From Prochlorococcus sp. AG-355-N16 (GTDB lineage Bacteria > Cyanobacteriota > Cyanobacteriia > PCC-6307 > Cyanobiaceae): 35,532 nt of DNA. Location of the stretch: positions 1 to 35,532 of the forward strand of contig QCEF01000012.1 of assembly GCA_003278545.1 (NCBI GenBank), given 5' to 3'. Within the stretch, counting starts at the first letter, position 1; each line of letters starts with the position of its first letter. This document shows, piece by piece, positions 1 to 8,867 of this stretch. A program made the translations under genes and the position numbers. The notes under the pieces are model-generated. The model had not been told where the DNA came from. It did no database searches and saw only the letters and a list, made by a program, of their open reading frames with translations.

Positions 1-347
1 CTGGCGATGTCATAGGCGCGGTGAGAAAGGGAGTTTCAGATGGTAAAAAGAATCTTGTCAGAGTTCCTTTAACCCCAAATAATTCAATACCGACTTTATC
101 TTTAGGTCGAGATGGTGCTGCTAATGTACTAATTAGACCAGCTGCCCCAGGTACAGGTGTAATTGCCGGTGGTTCAATAAGAACTGTTTTAGAATTAGCC
201 GGTATAAAAAATGTCTTAGCAAAAAGATTGGGTAGTAAAACACCTTTGAATAATGCAAGAGCTGCTATGGTAGCTCTTTCTCAATTAAGAACACACAAAT
301 CTGCCTCAAGGGAGAGAGGCATCTCACTTGAACAGCTTTATTCTTGA
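1..347 (+). CDS. rpsE: 30S ribosomal protein S5, C-terminal part (gene starts before the window)
   Basis: S5 is a small-subunit protein involved in translational accuracy and assembly. The reading frame is open from base 3 and begins [19 protein letters not shown], which matches the S5 region around its KKN(L/M)xxVPL segment. The later [27 protein letters not shown] is the typical S5 C-terminal domain, which has the ribosomal S5 domain 2-like fold. The N-terminal double-stranded-RNA-binding-like domain lies outside the window. The stop (TGA 345-347) is only 5 bases before the L15 ATG at 353, so the two genes are part of one operon. The identity is secure; only the true start is unseen. Confidence 0.96.
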   Translation, partial: GDVIGAVRKGVSDGKKNLVRVPLTPNNSIPTLSLGRDGAANVLIRPAAPGTGVIAGGSIRTVLELAGIKNVLAKRLGSKTPLNNARAAMVALSQLRTHKSASRERGISLEQLYS

Positions 348-352
348 AAATT

Positions 353-811
353 ATGACTTCAACATTAAATACACTTAAATCAAACTCTGGCTCGAGAAAG
401 AAGAAATTAAGAAAGGGTAGAGGTATTGCAGCCGGTCAGGGTGCTTCATGTGGTTTTGGAATGAGAGGGCAAAAGTCACGTTCTGGAAGACCCACACGTC
501 CAGGTTTCGAAGGTGGTCAAATGCCTTTATATAGAAGAGTTCCAAAATTAAAGCACTTTGAAATAATTAATCAAAAGAACTTTTCTATAATTAATTTAGA
601 GAAATTAAATGATTTTAAAGATAACGATACTGTTAACCTAGACTCATTAGTTAAGAAAGGATTGATCTTCAAGCCTAAGTTTCCTTTAAAAATACTTGGT
701 AACGGAAAACTTAATATAAAATTAAAAGTCCAAGCCCATGCATTTACAAAAGTTGCAAAACAAAAAATTGAGGACGCAGGTGGATCCTGCGAGCTTATAA
801 ATAATAAATAA
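353..811 (+). CDS. rplO: 50S ribosomal protein L15
   Basis: L15 is a late-assembling large-subunit protein. I chose the ATG at 353, giving 152 residues, because the protein then begins [30 protein letters not shown], the normal start of the family. An in-frame TTG at 344 would add three residues and overlap the rpsE stop. The basic glycine-rich N-terminal tail, the GRG(x)G(x)GxTxGxGxKGQK-like stretch (here [24 protein letters not shown]) and the [14 protein letters not shown] segment identify it. It sits between rpsE and secY, the standard spc-operon order. Confidence 0.96.
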   Translation: MTSTLNTLKSNSGSRKKKLRKGRGIAAGQGASCGFGMRGQKSRSGRPTRPGFEGGQMPLYRRVPKLKHFEIINQKNFSIINLEKLNDFKDNDTVNLDSLVKKGLIFKPKFPLKILGNGKLNIKLKVQAHAFTKVAKQKIEDAGGSCELINNK

Positions 812-840
812 ATTTACTAAAAATTTAGGTAAGCTCCAAA

Positions 841-2160
841 ATGTTTGTCAACAAAAGTAGAAATCCTAGCGCTTCTGAAATTCTTTCCCAATTATTTTTA
901 AATAAGGAGCTAAGAAGTAGAGTTTTAACTACTTTAGGACTTCTCCTTTTAGTAAGACTTGGCATATACATCCCTATGCCTGGTATAGATAGGGTTGCTT
1001 TTAAAAGTTTTATAGATCAAGGAGGGCAATTAATTGGCTTTTTAGATATTTTTACTGGAGGAGGAATTTCAACCTTAGGAATATTCGCTTTAGGCATACT
1101 CCCCTTTATCAACGCATCAATTATTATTCAGCTTCTCACAGCTTCATTGCCTGTGCTTGAAGATTTACAAAAAAATGAGGGAGAGGCGGGAAGAAGAAAA
1201 ATTGCTCAAATAACTAGATATGTTTCATTAGGATGGGGTTTTTTGCAAAGCATAATTTTTTCCTTAATTCTCAGACAATATGCTATTCAGGGGATAAGTG
1301 AAACTACATTTGTCTTGCAAACTTCCATTGCCTTAGTTACTGGCTCAATGTTAGTAATGTGGTTTAGTGAAATTATTACAGAGAAAGGGATAGGTCAAGG
1401 CGCTTCACTTGTAATTTTTTTGAATATTGTTTCGTCTTTACCTAAGGCTCTAAGTTCAACTATTGAAAAAGCTCAAACTGGCGATAGAGGAGATGTTTTA
1501 GGTATAGCAGTTTTACTTGGAGTATTTTTATTGACAATTGTTGGGATCATTTTTGTCCAAGAGGGAGCAAGACGCATTCCTATTGTTAGTGCAAAAAGGC
1601 AGATAGGAAATTCAACGCTACTTCCTACAAGGCAAAGTTATTTACCCTTGAAATTAAATGCAGGAGGAGTAATGCCAATCATATTTGCATCTGCCTTAAT
1701 ATTTTTACCTATAACTATTGCAAATGTTACAGGCAATCCAGTCTTAATCAAGTTAGCCAGTAGTTTAAATCCCGGATCTGCTAATCCATGGCCATATGCT
1801 CTTACATTCTTCTCCTTAATTTTGGGGTTCTCATATTTTTATGCATCTCTTACTATTAATCCAGTTGATGTAGCTTCAAATTTAAAGAAAGGAGGTGTAG
1901 CGATACCAGGAGTTAGACCAGGAACTAATACAGCAAACTACCTATCAGGTATACAAAATAGGTTGACTTTATTGGGAGGATTATTTCTGGGTTCAGTCGC
2001 TATAATCCCCGCTGCAGTAGAAAGGGCTACAAATGTTCAAACCTTTCAAGGTTTAGGAGCAACTTCGTTACTTATTCTTGTGGGTGTTGCTATAGATACT
2101 GCTAAGCAAATTCAAACTTATGTTATTTCACAAAGGTATGAGGGACTAATTAATAATTAA
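841..2160 (+). CDS. secY: Preprotein translocase subunit SecY
   Basis: SecY forms the protein-conducting channel of the Sec translocon with SecE and SecG. In cyanobacteria it serves both plasma and thylakoid membranes. The 439 residues contain about ten hydrophobic segments. Visible family signatures are [10 protein letters not shown] in TM1, the plug region [27 protein letters not shown], and the cytosolic loop ending [11 protein letters not shown] that contacts SecA and the ribosome. Near the C-terminus it has [12 protein letters not shown]. The length is normal. It follows rplO by 29 bases, and its last base is the first base of the adk ATG, so adk is probably translationally coupled to it. 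Confidence 0.97.
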   Translation: MFVNKSRNPSASEILSQLFLNKELRSRVLTTLGLLLLVRLGIYIPMPGIDRVAFKSFIDQGGQLIGFLDIFTGGGISTLGIFALGILPFINASIIIQLLTASLPVLEDLQKNEGEAGRRKIAQITRYVSLGWGFLQSIIFSLILRQYAIQGISETTFVLQTSIALVTGSMLVMWFSEIITEKGIGQGASLVIFLNIVSSLPKALSSTIEKAQTGDRGDVLGIAVLLGVFLLTIVGIIFVQEGARRIPIVSAKRQIGNSTLLPTRQSYLPLKLNAGGVMPIIFASALIFLPITIANVTGNPVLIKLASSLNPGSANPWPYALTFFSLILGFSYFYASLTINPVDVASNLKKGGVAIPGVRPGTNTANYLSGIQNRLTLLGGLFLGSVAIIPAAVERATNVQTFQGLGATSLLILVGVAIDTAKQIQTYVISQRYEGLINN

Positions 2161-2708
2161 TGAAGAAACATTTACTATTTTTAGGAGCTCCTGGAGCAGG
2201 GAAAGGGACTCAAGCTGAATTGCTAAGTCAAACTAATTCTTATTTGCACCTTTCTACTGGTGAATTATTAAGAAAAGAAATCGAAATGAATACGACCCTT
2301 GGTATACAGGTAAAAGATATTATGAATCGAGGGGAGCTTGTTAGTGATGAACTTGTATTAAAAATAGTGAGACAAAATTTAGTTAAGGATAATAAAGGTT
2401 GGATTTTAGATGGTTATCCAAGGAATTTATCTCAAGCAAATTCATTGAATGAAGTCTTAAATGAAATTAATCAACCTTTAGAAGTAGTTTTTTATTTAGA
2501 TATTCCAGAAGAAGTGCTAATTAAGCGTTTGCTTTTAAGAGGGAGAAAAGACGATACAGAAGAGACAATTAGAACAAGAGTTGATATTTATAAAAAAACT
2601 ACAGAACCATTGATTCAATATTTTAAAGATCTCTCATTGTTAGAATATATTGATGCTAATAGAGATTTTAAAAACGTTTCCTCTGATATCAAGCAAAAAA
2701 TGGCTTGA
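2160..2708 (+). CDS. adk: Adenylate kinase, short-LID form
   Basis: This enzyme interconverts 2 ADP with ATP and AMP in the cytosol. The 182 residues carry the P-loop GAPGAGKGT at residues 9-17, the AMP-binding STGELLR segment, and DGYPRN for the NMP-binding and core region. The LID region is short ([18 protein letters not shown]), without the zinc-binding cysteines seen in many Gram-positive enzymes and without the long LID insertion of E. coli Adk. That short form is common in cyanobacteria. The ATG overlaps the secY stop by one base, and placement after secY is the classic order. No infA gene lies between adk and rpmJ. Confidence 0.96.
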   Translation: MKKHLLFLGAPGAGKGTQAELLSQTNSYLHLSTGELLRKEIEMNTTLGIQVKDIMNRGELVSDELVLKIVRQNLVKDNKGWILDGYPRNLSQANSLNEVLNEINQPLEVVFYLDIPEEVLIKRLLLRGRKDDTEETIRTRVDIYKKTTEPLIQYFKDLSLLEYIDANRDFKNVSSDIKQKMA

Positions 2709-2753
2709 TCATGATGTAGAATATAGTATTAACGTTTAATTTGTTAAACCCCC

Positions 2754-2870
2754 ATGAAGGTCAGATCTTCAGTTAAAAAAATTAGTCCTGACGATCAGAT
2801 CGTGAGGAGAAGAGGTAAAATCTATGTTATCAACAAGAAAAGACCTCGTAATAAACAACGTCAGGGTTAA
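2754..2870 (+). CDS. rpmJ: 50S ribosomal protein L36, cysteine-free form
   Basis: This short gene encodes 38 residues beginning [20 protein letters not shown] and ending [12 protein letters not shown]. Start MKVR, middle RRRGKIYVI and end KQRQG are diagnostic of L36, a small protein of the large subunit near the peptidyl transferase region. The usual zinc ribbon (three Cys and one His) is absent. The expected Cys positions near residues 11, 14 and 27 are Ser, Asp and Asn, and there is no His. It lies between adk and rpsM, the normal site for rpmJ. The ATG sits 45 bases after the adk stop. Identity is certain; the lost zinc site is discussed as a finding. Confidence 0.95.
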   Translation: MKVRSSVKKISPDDQIVRRRGKIYVINKKRPRNKQRQG

Positions 2871-2911
2871 ATTTCAACCCTCAAATTCAAACCTTTAATT
2901 ATTCAAAACAC

Positions 2912-3277
2912 GTGGCCAGGATTGCAGGAATTGACATACCTCGCGAAAAGCGAGTTGAAATTGCACTAACATACGTATATGGAATTGGTTTAACGAGATC
3001 AAAGCTAATTCTTGCTAATACGGGTGTAAACCCAGATACTCGCGTCAAAGACCTTTCAGATTCTGATGTTCAAAAACTAAGAGGTGCTACAGAAGAATTT
3101 ACTTTAGAAGGAGATTTGAGAAGAAAAGAGGGAATGGCTTTAAAACGTCTACAAGACATAGGGTGTGTAAGAGGAAGAAGACATAGAATGAGTCTTCCAG
3201 TAAGAGGTCAAAGAACTAGAACCAATGCAAGAACAAGACGTGGTTCTAGGAAAACAGTTGCTGGAAGGAAAAAATAA
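2912..3277 (+). CDS. rpsM: 30S ribosomal protein S13
   Basis: S13 sits in the head of the small subunit, contacts the P-site tRNA and forms intersubunit bridges with L5. The 121 residues start at a GTG ([25 protein letters not shown] after the initiator), which is exactly the family N-terminus, so the GTG start is preferred. The helix-two-turns-helix region and the C-terminal basic tail ([24 protein letters not shown]) are present. It follows rpmJ by 41 bases and precedes rpsK by 44 bases, the usual alpha-operon order. Confidence 0.97.
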   Translation: MARIAGIDIPREKRVEIALTYVYGIGLTRSKLILANTGVNPDTRVKDLSDSDVQKLRGATEEFTLEGDLRRKEGMALKRLQDIGCVRGRRHRMSLPVRGQRTRTNARTRRGSRKTVAGRKK

Positions 3278-3321
3278 ATAACTAAATCTATTTACAAATT
3301 TAAGTATTAAATTCAAACATC

Positions 3322-3714
3322 ATGGCAGCTACAGTAAAAAAAACAGGTTCCAAGAAATCTAAACGTAATGTACCCAATGGTGTGGTACATATTCAAAGCA
3401 CTTTTAATAATACTATCGTCTCAATTACTGACACCTCTGGCCATGTAATTTCTTGGTCTTCTGCAGGCGCAAGTGGATTTAAAGGTGCTCGGAAAGGTAC
3501 GCCATTTGCTGCTCAAACAGCTGCTGAAGCTGCAGCTAGAAGAGCACTTGATCAAGGTATGAGGCAAATAGAAGTATTAGTTAGAGGTCCTGGCGCAGGT
3601 AGGGAAACGGCCATAAGAGCTTTACAAGTGGCCGGATTAGAAATAACTCTAATAAGAGATGTCACTCCATTACCTCATAATGGATGTAGAAGACCTAAAC
3701 GGAGACGCGTTTAG
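3322..3714 (+). CDS. rpsK: 30S ribosomal protein S11
   Basis: S11 is a platform protein of the 30S subunit near the E site and the Shine-Dalgarno helix. It has 130 residues. After a lysine-rich N-terminal tail come [15 protein letters not shown], the [15 protein letters not shown] segment, the [15 protein letters not shown] segment, and the characteristic C-terminus [18 protein letters not shown]. The last codons and the TAG stop form the left arm and part of the right arm of a strong inverted repeat (3690-3719) in front of rpoA. Confidence 0.97.
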   Translation: MAATVKKTGSKKSKRNVPNGVVHIQSTFNNTIVSITDTSGHVISWSSAGASGFKGARKGTPFAAQTAAEAAARRALDQGMRQIEVLVRGPGAGRETAIRALQVAGLEITLIRDVTPLPHNGCRRPKRRRV

Positions 3715-3719
3715 GTCTT
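3690..3719 (+). promoter_or_regulatory. Strong hairpin spanning the rpsK stop codon, upstream of rpoA
   Basis: The arms AAGACCTAAAC (3690-3700) and GTTTAGGTCTT (3709-3719) are exact reverse complements. One further G-C pair closes a six-base loop, giving a 12-bp stem. No T run follows; a C10 run begins 13 bases later, so this is not a standard intrinsic terminator. It could attenuate, protect or process the message between ribosomal-protein genes and rpoA. The pairing is seen directly; the role is inferred. Confidence 0.6.
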
Positions 3720-3731
3720 AACCATTCTCAA

Positions 3732-3752
3732 CCCCCCCCCCACAAAAAAAAA
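3732..3752 (+). repeat. Homopolymer tract C10 then A9 just upstream of rpoA
   Basis: Ten consecutive C residues (3732-3741), an A and a C, then nine A residues (3744-3752) lie 22-42 bases before the rpoA start. A C10 run is striking in such an AT-rich sequence. It lies in the rpoA 5' leader where a ribosome-binding site would be expected nearby, and no Shine-Dalgarno motif is seen. Confidence 0.85.
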
Positions 3753-3773
3753 CTCTTAACCTCATTATTTTCC

Positions 3774-4712
3774 GTGTTGCAATACCAGATTGACAGAATC
3801 GACCATCAAGTAGCAGATGATCGCTCCCAAACAGGAACTTTTTTAATTGGCCCTCTTGAAAGGGGACAAGCTACAACTTTGGGTAACTCCCTAAGAAGAG
3901 TCCTTATGGGAGGACTTGAAGGGAGTGCAGTTACTGCTGTAAGAATAGCGGGAATTAATCATGAATATGCCACTATTCCTGGAGTTAGAGAAGACGTTTT
4001 AGATATTCTTCTTAATTGCAAGCAACTATCAATAAATAGTTCTAATCCAGAGCTCGAAATCGGCAGGTTAGTAGCGAGTGGTCCAATGGAAGTGAAAGCT
4101 AATGATATCCAATTCTCCTCTCAAGTTGAAATTGTTGATGGCGAAAAACCGATCGCTACTATTCAGGAGGGTCATAACTTAGAGTTGGAAATCCATGTTG
4201 AAAGAGGTGTTGGCTATAGACCCGTCGACCGTAAGAGTGAAGAGACAACTGCTATTGATTTACTTCAAATAGATGCTGTATTTATGCCAGTGAAGAGAGT
4301 CAATTTTACAATTGATGAAACTGCTGTAGCAGAAGGCGGAACGGGAAGAGAACGATTAAAAATGGAAGTCGTAACAGATGGGTCAACAAGTCCTGACGAT
4401 GCTATTGCTGAAGCTGCAAATCAGTTAATAGAACTTTTTCAACCTCTTGCAACTGTTACAATGGTTGAGGAAATTCCTGAAGAACCTGAACCATCTCCTG
4501 AAGCTCAAATTCCTCTAGAGGAACTAAACTTGTCCGTCAGAGCATATAATTGTTTGAAAAGGGCGCAAGTTAACTCGGTTTCGGATTTAATGGGCTTCAG
4601 TTATGAAGATCTTCTTGAAATTAAGAACTTTGGCTCTAAATCTGCAGATGAGGTTATTGAGGCTCTTGAACGCATCGGCATTTCTATTCCACAAAGCAGA
4701 ACATCTGTTTAA
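3774..4712 (+). CDS. rpoA: DNA-directed RNA polymerase subunit alpha
   Basis: Alpha dimerises to scaffold RNA polymerase assembly, and its C-terminal domain binds UP elements and activators. The 312 residues show the N-terminal assembly domain ([20 protein letters not shown], then an insert domain around residues 50-170). An acidic, proline-rich linker [14 protein letters not shown] follows. The C-terminal helix-hairpin-helix domain is [22 protein letters not shown] and [18 protein letters not shown]. The start is a GTG at 3774 directly followed by an in-frame TTG at 3777; either could initiate, differing by one residue. It sits between rpsK and rplQ as in most bacteria. Confidence 0.97.
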   Translation: MLQYQIDRIDHQVADDRSQTGTFLIGPLERGQATTLGNSLRRVLMGGLEGSAVTAVRIAGINHEYATIPGVREDVLDILLNCKQLSINSSNPELEIGRLVASGPMEVKANDIQFSSQVEIVDGEKPIATIQEGHNLELEIHVERGVGYRPVDRKSEETTAIDLLQIDAVFMPVKRVNFTIDETAVAEGGTGRERLKMEVVTDGSTSPDDAIAEAANQLIELFQPLATVTMVEEIPEEPEPSPEAQIPLEELNLSVRAYNCLKRAQVNSVSDLMGFSYEDLLEIKNFGSKSADEVIEALERIGISIPQSRTSV

Positions 4713-4726
4713 CAATTTTAAAGATT

Positions 4727-5077
4727 ATGAGACACCAACTTAGAATTCCATTATTAAGTAAACCTGCTGACCAGAGGAAAGCACTTCTAAGAGGTTTAAC
4801 TACTCAATTAATTAGGGAAGGTAGAGTAACTACAACAAAAGCTCGTGCTAAAGCTTTAAGAAATGAAGCCGAAAGAATGATTTCACTCGCCAAAGAGGGA
4901 AGTTTGGCTTCTAGGAGAAGGGCTATTGGATATATTTATGATAAAAAATTAGTTCATTCATTATTTGAAAAAGCAGAGGAAAGATATGGAGACAGAAATG
5001 GTGGTTATACACGCATAGTAAGAACTGTATCTAGAAAAGGTGATAACGCTCAGATGGCCATAATCGAGCTTGTTTAA
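4727..5077 (+). CDS. rplQ: 50S ribosomal protein L17
   Basis: L17 is a large-subunit protein near the polypeptide exit tunnel. The 116 residues begin [24 protein letters not shown], a cyanobacterial version of the MRHxxxxxxLxRxxxHRxALLRNL signature. They continue with [17 protein letters not shown] and end [12 protein letters not shown]. The gene starts 14 bases after the rpoA stop, so the two are clearly cotranscribed. The length is normal. Confidence 0.96.
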   Translation: MRHQLRIPLLSKPADQRKALLRGLTTQLIREGRVTTTKARAKALRNEAERMISLAKEGSLASRRRAIGYIYDKKLVHSLFEKAEERYGDRNGGYTRIVRTVSRKGDNAQMAIIELV

Positions 5078-5116
5078 GTTAGTCCAATTAAAGGTGCTTT
5101 TACTAAAAAATAACTT

Positions 5117-5923
5117 TTGAAAAGGGTAGCTTTACTAGTCCAATATGATGGAACTAATTATTCAGGTTGGCAAAAACAAAAAAATGCAACTACTGTTCAA
5201 GAAATTTTAGAAAGAGCTCTCTTAAAGATTACGAATCATTCAGTAAAGACTTTTGCAGCAGGTAGGACTGATGCTGGGGTTCATGCATCAGGTCAAGTAG
5301 TACACTTTGATGTTGATTGTGTTGTTCCAGGAAATAGTTATTCTGATGTCTTAAATAGTCTTTTACCTTCATCAATTAGGATCTTAGAATCAGTTGAGGT
5401 AAAAGATAGTTGGCATGCATGCTATTCAGCTATTTATAGACATTATCGATACGTAATTAATAACAGTAAATTCCCAAACTTGTTTATCAATAATTGGTCA
5501 TGGCATAGATATCAAAAAGTATTAGATGAAGTTTTAATGTTAAATGCATCTAAGAAAATGATAGGAGAACATGATTTTTTTGCTTTTCAGAAAAGTGGTA
5601 GTAATAGAATAAACTCAATTACAAAAATAAAAAATATTGATATTAAAAGAGTAGAAGATTTGATTTTTGTTGATATTAAAGCTACTGGTTTTCTATATGG
5701 AATGGTCCGCTTAATTATTGGTCAACTAGTTTTAGTTGGAGAAAACAAAATATCGCCAGAAATTCTTACAGATAGATGGTTAAACAAAAAGAAAAATGAT
5801 GTAAAAGAATCTGCTCCAGCTAAGGGGTTATGTTTTGTAAATGCTGTTTATGAAGAAAATGTTTTTAAAAAGATTAATAACAATGATTTTTTCCCTATAT
5901 TTTTAATTAAGGGTTTTTCTTAA
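5117..5923 (+). CDS. truA: tRNA pseudouridine(38-40) synthase TruA
   Basis: TruA converts uridines 38-40 in the anticodon arm of many tRNAs to pseudouridine. The 268 residues start at a TTG (MKRVALLVQYDGTNYSGWQKQ), and the start is fixed by the family motif YDGTxYxGWQ, which begins ten residues in. The catalytic aspartate is D52 in AAGRTDAGVHASGQVVHF. The middle segment YRHYRYVINN and the C-terminal FLYGMVRLIIGQL are also family features. Linkage to rplQ in the alpha-operon tail is common in cyanobacteria. The gene starts 39 bases after rplQ. Confidence 0.95.
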   Translation: MKRVALLVQYDGTNYSGWQKQKNATTVQEILERALLKITNHSVKTFAAGRTDAGVHASGQVVHFDVDCVVPGNSYSDVLNSLLPSSIRILESVEVKDSWHACYSAIYRHYRYVINNSKFPNLFINNWSWHRYQKVLDEVLMLNASKKMIGEHDFFAFQKSGSNRINSITKIKNIDIKRVEDLIFVDIKATGFLYGMVRLIIGQLVLVGENKISPEILTDRWLNKKKNDVKESAPAKGLCFVNAVYEENVFKKINNNDFFPIFLIKGFS

Positions 5924-6036
5924 GTAAGGTTTAATTAAGAGAATTTTTTGTGTAAATCATTCAAAACTGTTGTTTAATATTCCTTCAATAAGGTAGAATT
6001 TAAGACTAATTTAAATTTTTTTCAGAAATTTGGTAA

Positions 6037-6468
6037 ATGAATAAAACAATTACTCCATCTTTAGAAACAATTGAAAGAAATTGGTTTTTAGTTGACGCAC
6101 AAGATAAGACGCTTGGTAGACTTGCTACAGAAATTGCAACTGTATTAAGAGGTAAGAATAAACCAACATTTACACCTCATCTAGATACTGGAGATTTTGT
6201 CATTGTTGTAAATGCCGAGAAAGTTGAGGTAACAGGTAAAAAAGCATCACAAAAACTATACAGGAGACATTCTGGAAGACCAGGAGGAATGAAAATTGAA
6301 AAATTTGAGTCTTTACAAGAAAGAATTCCTGAAAGAATCATCGAGCAAGCTGTTAAGGGCATGTTGCCTCATAATTCTTTAGGAAGACAGCAATTTAAAA
6401 AACTAAAAGTTTATAAAGGTGCTGATCATCCTCATGCTGCTCAGAATCCTGTATTATTAAATAGTTAA
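6037..6468 (+). CDS. rplM: 50S ribosomal protein L13
   Basis: L13 is an early-assembly protein of the 50S subunit. The 143 residues include [52 protein letters not shown], the HSGRPGG loop, and [33 protein letters not shown]. This is a complete L13 of normal length. A 113-base gap separates it from truA. A TAGAAT -10-like hexamer at 5994-5999 with a poor -35 (TTGTTT at 5970-5975) could be its own promoter. It is followed by rpsI after 9 bases. Confidence 0.97.
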   Translation: MNKTITPSLETIERNWFLVDAQDKTLGRLATEIATVLRGKNKPTFTPHLDTGDFVIVVNAEKVEVTGKKASQKLYRRHSGRPGGMKIEKFESLQERIPERIIEQAVKGMLPHNSLGRQQFKKLKVYKGADHPHAAQNPVLLNS

Positions 6469-6477
6469 TCTACTAAA

Positions 6478-6888
6478 ATGAATAGTCAAATAAAAAACAA
6501 AGCTGTGTATTGGGGAACTGGAAGAAGAAAAACTTCAGTAGCTAGAGTTCGCTTGATTCCAGGAAATGGACTAATAAAAATTAATGGTCGTGCTGGAGAT
6601 GATTACTTAAACTTTAATCCCCTACACTTAAATTCAATAAAAGCACCTTTGCAAACATTAGGCCTTGAAAATTCTTATGATATTCTGGTAAATGTTTTTG
6701 GTGGTGGATTGACTGGTCAAGCAGATGCTATAAAGCAAGGTGCAGCTCGAGCACTTTGCGAATTATCTCCTGATAATAGGAAACCGCTAAAAACGGAAGG
6801 CCATCTCAGTAGAGATCCTAGAGCTAAGGAAAGAAGAAAATATGGTCTTAAAAAGGCAAGAAAAGCTCCTCAATTCTCTAAACGTTAA
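6478..6888 (+). CDS. rpsI: 30S ribosomal protein S9
   Basis: S9 is a head protein of the 30S subunit whose C-terminal tail reaches the P-site tRNA. The 136 residues show [19 protein letters not shown], the [22 protein letters not shown] segment, and the C-terminal [33 protein letters not shown] with the terminal K/S-K-R tail. It lies 9 bases downstream of rplM, the universal rplM-rpsI pair. Confidence 0.97.
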   Translation: MNSQIKNKAVYWGTGRRKTSVARVRLIPGNGLIKINGRAGDDYLNFNPLHLNSIKAPLQTLGLENSYDILVNVFGGGLTGQADAIKQGAARALCELSPDNRKPLKTEGHLSRDPRAKERRKYGLKKARKAPQFSKR

Positions 6889-6901
6889 AGGAATTTAAAT
6901 T

Positions 6902-7162
6902 ATGCCAAAATCAGAAATTCACCCAAAATGGTATCCAGATGCAAAAGTTATTTGTAATGGAGAAGTTGTAATGACTACTGGCTCCACTCAGCCTGAATTA
7001 CATGTTGATGTTTGGAGTGGAAATCATCCCTTCTTCACCGGAACACAAAAGATTCTTGATACAGAAGGTAGGGTTGATAGGTTTATGAAAAAATATGGAA
7101 TGGGTTCAGCTAATTCAGCCACATCAAAAGATCAAAAAGAAGAAAAAGATTCTAAAAAATAG
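6902..7162 (+). CDS. rpmE: 50S ribosomal protein L31, without the zinc-binding cysteine set
   Basis: L31 bridges the 50S central protuberance and the 30S head. The 86 residues contain EIHPKWYPDAKVICNGEVV, TGSTQPELHVDVWSGNHPFFTGTQK and GRVDRFMKKYGM. These identify the protein clearly. The zinc-binding form usually has two cysteines after the ATAxx segment and a CxxC before HPFFTG. Here only one cysteine (C18) remains, and the second pair reads VWSGN, so a normal zinc ribbon cannot form. A charged lysine and glutamate-rich tail extends the C-terminus. It follows rpsI by 13 bases. Confidence 0.95.
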   Translation: MPKSEIHPKWYPDAKVICNGEVVMTTGSTQPELHVDVWSGNHPFFTGTQKILDTEGRVDRFMKKYGMGSANSATSKDQKEEKDSKK

Positions 7163-7189
7163 AATTTTCAAAACTAAGCACAATTTCAA

Positions 7190-8284
7190 TTGGAATACTC
7201 AACATTAATTGCAAGGTTGAAAACTGCTTCAGAAAGTTTTGAAAATTTGGAAGTGCAACTTGCAGATCCTGACATAGCTAATGATCCAAAAAAATTAGAA
7301 TCCATAGCAAGAGAAAGGTCAAAATTAGAACCTTTGGTGACTGATTTTAATAAGTTGCTTGATACTGATAAAGAAATCGAAGATTCAAAAAATCTACTAA
7401 AAGAGAATAGAAATGATAAAGAAATGGAGTCTTTGATAAATGAGGAGTTAATAACTCTAGAGGAATCTAAGAGTGAACTGATTCAAAAAACTACAATCGC
7501 CTTATTACCAAAAGACCCAAGAGATGAAAGAAGTGTAATGTTAGAAATCAGAGCCGGTGCTGGAGGTAACGAGGCTTGTATCTGGGCGGGCGATTTAGCA
7601 AGAATGTATGAAAGATATGGACAAAAAATTGGATGGTCTGTAAAACCTGTTAGTGCTTCCGAGTCAGATATGGGTGGATTTAAGGAGTTAGTAATCTCCG
7701 TTAAGGGAGACTCTGTATATAGTCAACTGAAATTTGAGGCTGGTGTACATAGAGTCCAAAGAGTTCCATCTACTGAATCTCAAGGTAGAGTTCACACCTC
7801 TACTGCCACAGTTGCCGTTATGCCTGAGGCTGATCCTGTTGAGGTTAAAATTGATCCAACAGATCTAGAGGTTGGAACAGCAAGATCAGGAGGTGCAGGG
7901 GGACAAAATGTTAATAAGGTAGAGACAGCTATTGATCTTCTCCACAAGCCTACAGGAATAAGAGTTTTTTGTACTCAAGAGAGATCACAATTGCAAAATC
8001 GCGAACGAGCAATGGAAATTTTAAGAGCTAAATTGTATGAAATTCAATTAAAAGAAGCTAATGCAAAAGAGAGATCACAAAGACTTTCCCAGGTGGGAAC
8101 AGGTGATAGAAGTGAAAAAATCAGAACTTATAATTTTAAAGATAACAGGACAACTGATCATAGATTAGGTTCCAATTTTTCTCTTGAGCCAATTCTTGCT
8201 GGTCAATTAGAAGAAGTGATTAATGCGTGCATAGCGCAAGAACAAAAAAGAATGATGGAAGATTTTAATAAAGAAGTAAATTAA
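7190..8284 (+). CDS. prfA: Peptide chain release factor 1
   Basis: RF1 recognises UAA and UAG stop codons and triggers hydrolysis of the nascent peptide. It has 364 residues and starts at TTG 7190, 27 bases after rpmE. The catalytic GGQ is at 237-239 in [15 protein letters not shown]. The stop-codon-reading motif of RF1 type (PxT) is P193-S-T195 in [14 protein letters not shown], which rules out RF2 (SPF). The acidic coiled N-terminal domain spans about residues 1-100. It is the last gene of the ribosomal-protein cluster here, and its stop is 8 bases from the end of the convergent HNH gene. Confidence 0.96.
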   Translation: MEYSTLIARLKTASESFENLEVQLADPDIANDPKKLESIARERSKLEPLVTDFNKLLDTDKEIEDSKNLLKENRNDKEMESLINEELITLEESKSELIQKTTIALLPKDPRDERSVMLEIRAGAGGNEACIWAGDLARMYERYGQKIGWSVKPVSASESDMGGFKELVISVKGDSVYSQLKFEAGVHRVQRVPSTESQGRVHTSTATVAVMPEADPVEVKIDPTDLEVGTARSGGAGGQNVNKVETAIDLLHKPTGIRVFCTQERSQLQNRERAMEILRAKLYEIQLKEANAKERSQRLSQVGTGDRSEKIRTYNFKDNRTTDHRLGSNFSLEPILAGQLEEVINACIAQEQKRMMEDFNKEVN

Positions 8285-8292
8285 ATTTTTTA

Positions 8293-8799
8293 TTAAATTG
8301 CAACTCCTATTACGTATTTACTCCATTCTTTGTGCTTTCCAGAGTCAATTTGTCTTGTAGCTTCAAAATTTAGATTACTTAATGGACGATAAGGCCTTCT
8401 TTTTAAGGGCATATTCGCCTCTTCGGGCGTTCGATTACCTTTTTGTACGTTACATCTGAGACATGCTGTAGTAACATTTTCCCAGTTATCTGTTCCACCT
8501 CTGCTTCTCGGTAAAACATGATCTATTGATAGGTCACTACCCCTGTAGTTACAGTATTGGCAAGAATTATTATCTCTCAGAAGAATATTTTTTCTTGTTA
8601 AAGAAACCTCTCTAAAAGGAACTTTGACATAGTAGCGAAGTCTTATAACTGTCGGCAACTTTTTCCCGCTATGAATTGAATATGTTTTATCTTCCTCTAA
8701 GCTTTCTGCTTTACCTTTGATCATCAAAATAACTGCTCTTCGCCAGGAAGTAATGTTTAAAGGTTCATAAGATGCATTTAAAACTAGAGTCTGGCCCAT
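8293..8799 (-). CDS. HNH endonuclease family protein
   Basis: This is a small stand-alone HNH nuclease of unknown physiological role. I prefer the ATG at 8799 (168 residues, beginning MGQTLVLNASYEPLNITSWRRAV). That is where the conserved sequence of this cyanobacterial type begins. The open frame extends to 8886, but that longer start overlaps the divergent alr gene; an ATG at 8823 is also possible. The HNH core is C80-x2-C83, then D93-H94 in SIDHVLPRSRGG, N108 in WENV, and C113-x2-C116-N117 with KGNRTPEEA. All metal and catalytic positions look intact. Homologues are widespread in bacteria as single genes. There is no partner methylase, integrase or intron nearby, so restriction or homing functions are not supported. 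Confidence 0.85.
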   Translation of the reverse strand: MGQTLVLNASYEPLNITSWRRAVILMIKGKAESLEEDKTYSIHSGKKLPTVIRLRYYVKVPFREVSLTRKNILLRDNNSCQYCNYRGSDLSIDHVLPRSRGGTDNWENVTTACLRCNVQKGNRTPEEANMPLKRRPYRPLSNLNFEATRQIDSGKHKEWSKYVIGVAI

Positions 8800-8867
8800 G
8801 CCAAAATACAATTTACATGTCATGCTAACTGTATATTTCAATAAGCGCATATATTTGTGCAAAGTTA

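Noticed and set aside
344-352. TTG start for rplO
   Set aside because: It would add three residues and overlap the rpsE stop; the ATG at 353 gives the family N-terminus.
6177-6362. Reverse-strand frame within rplM
   Set aside because: It lies wholly inside a highly conserved ribosomal-protein gene and resembles no protein I know.
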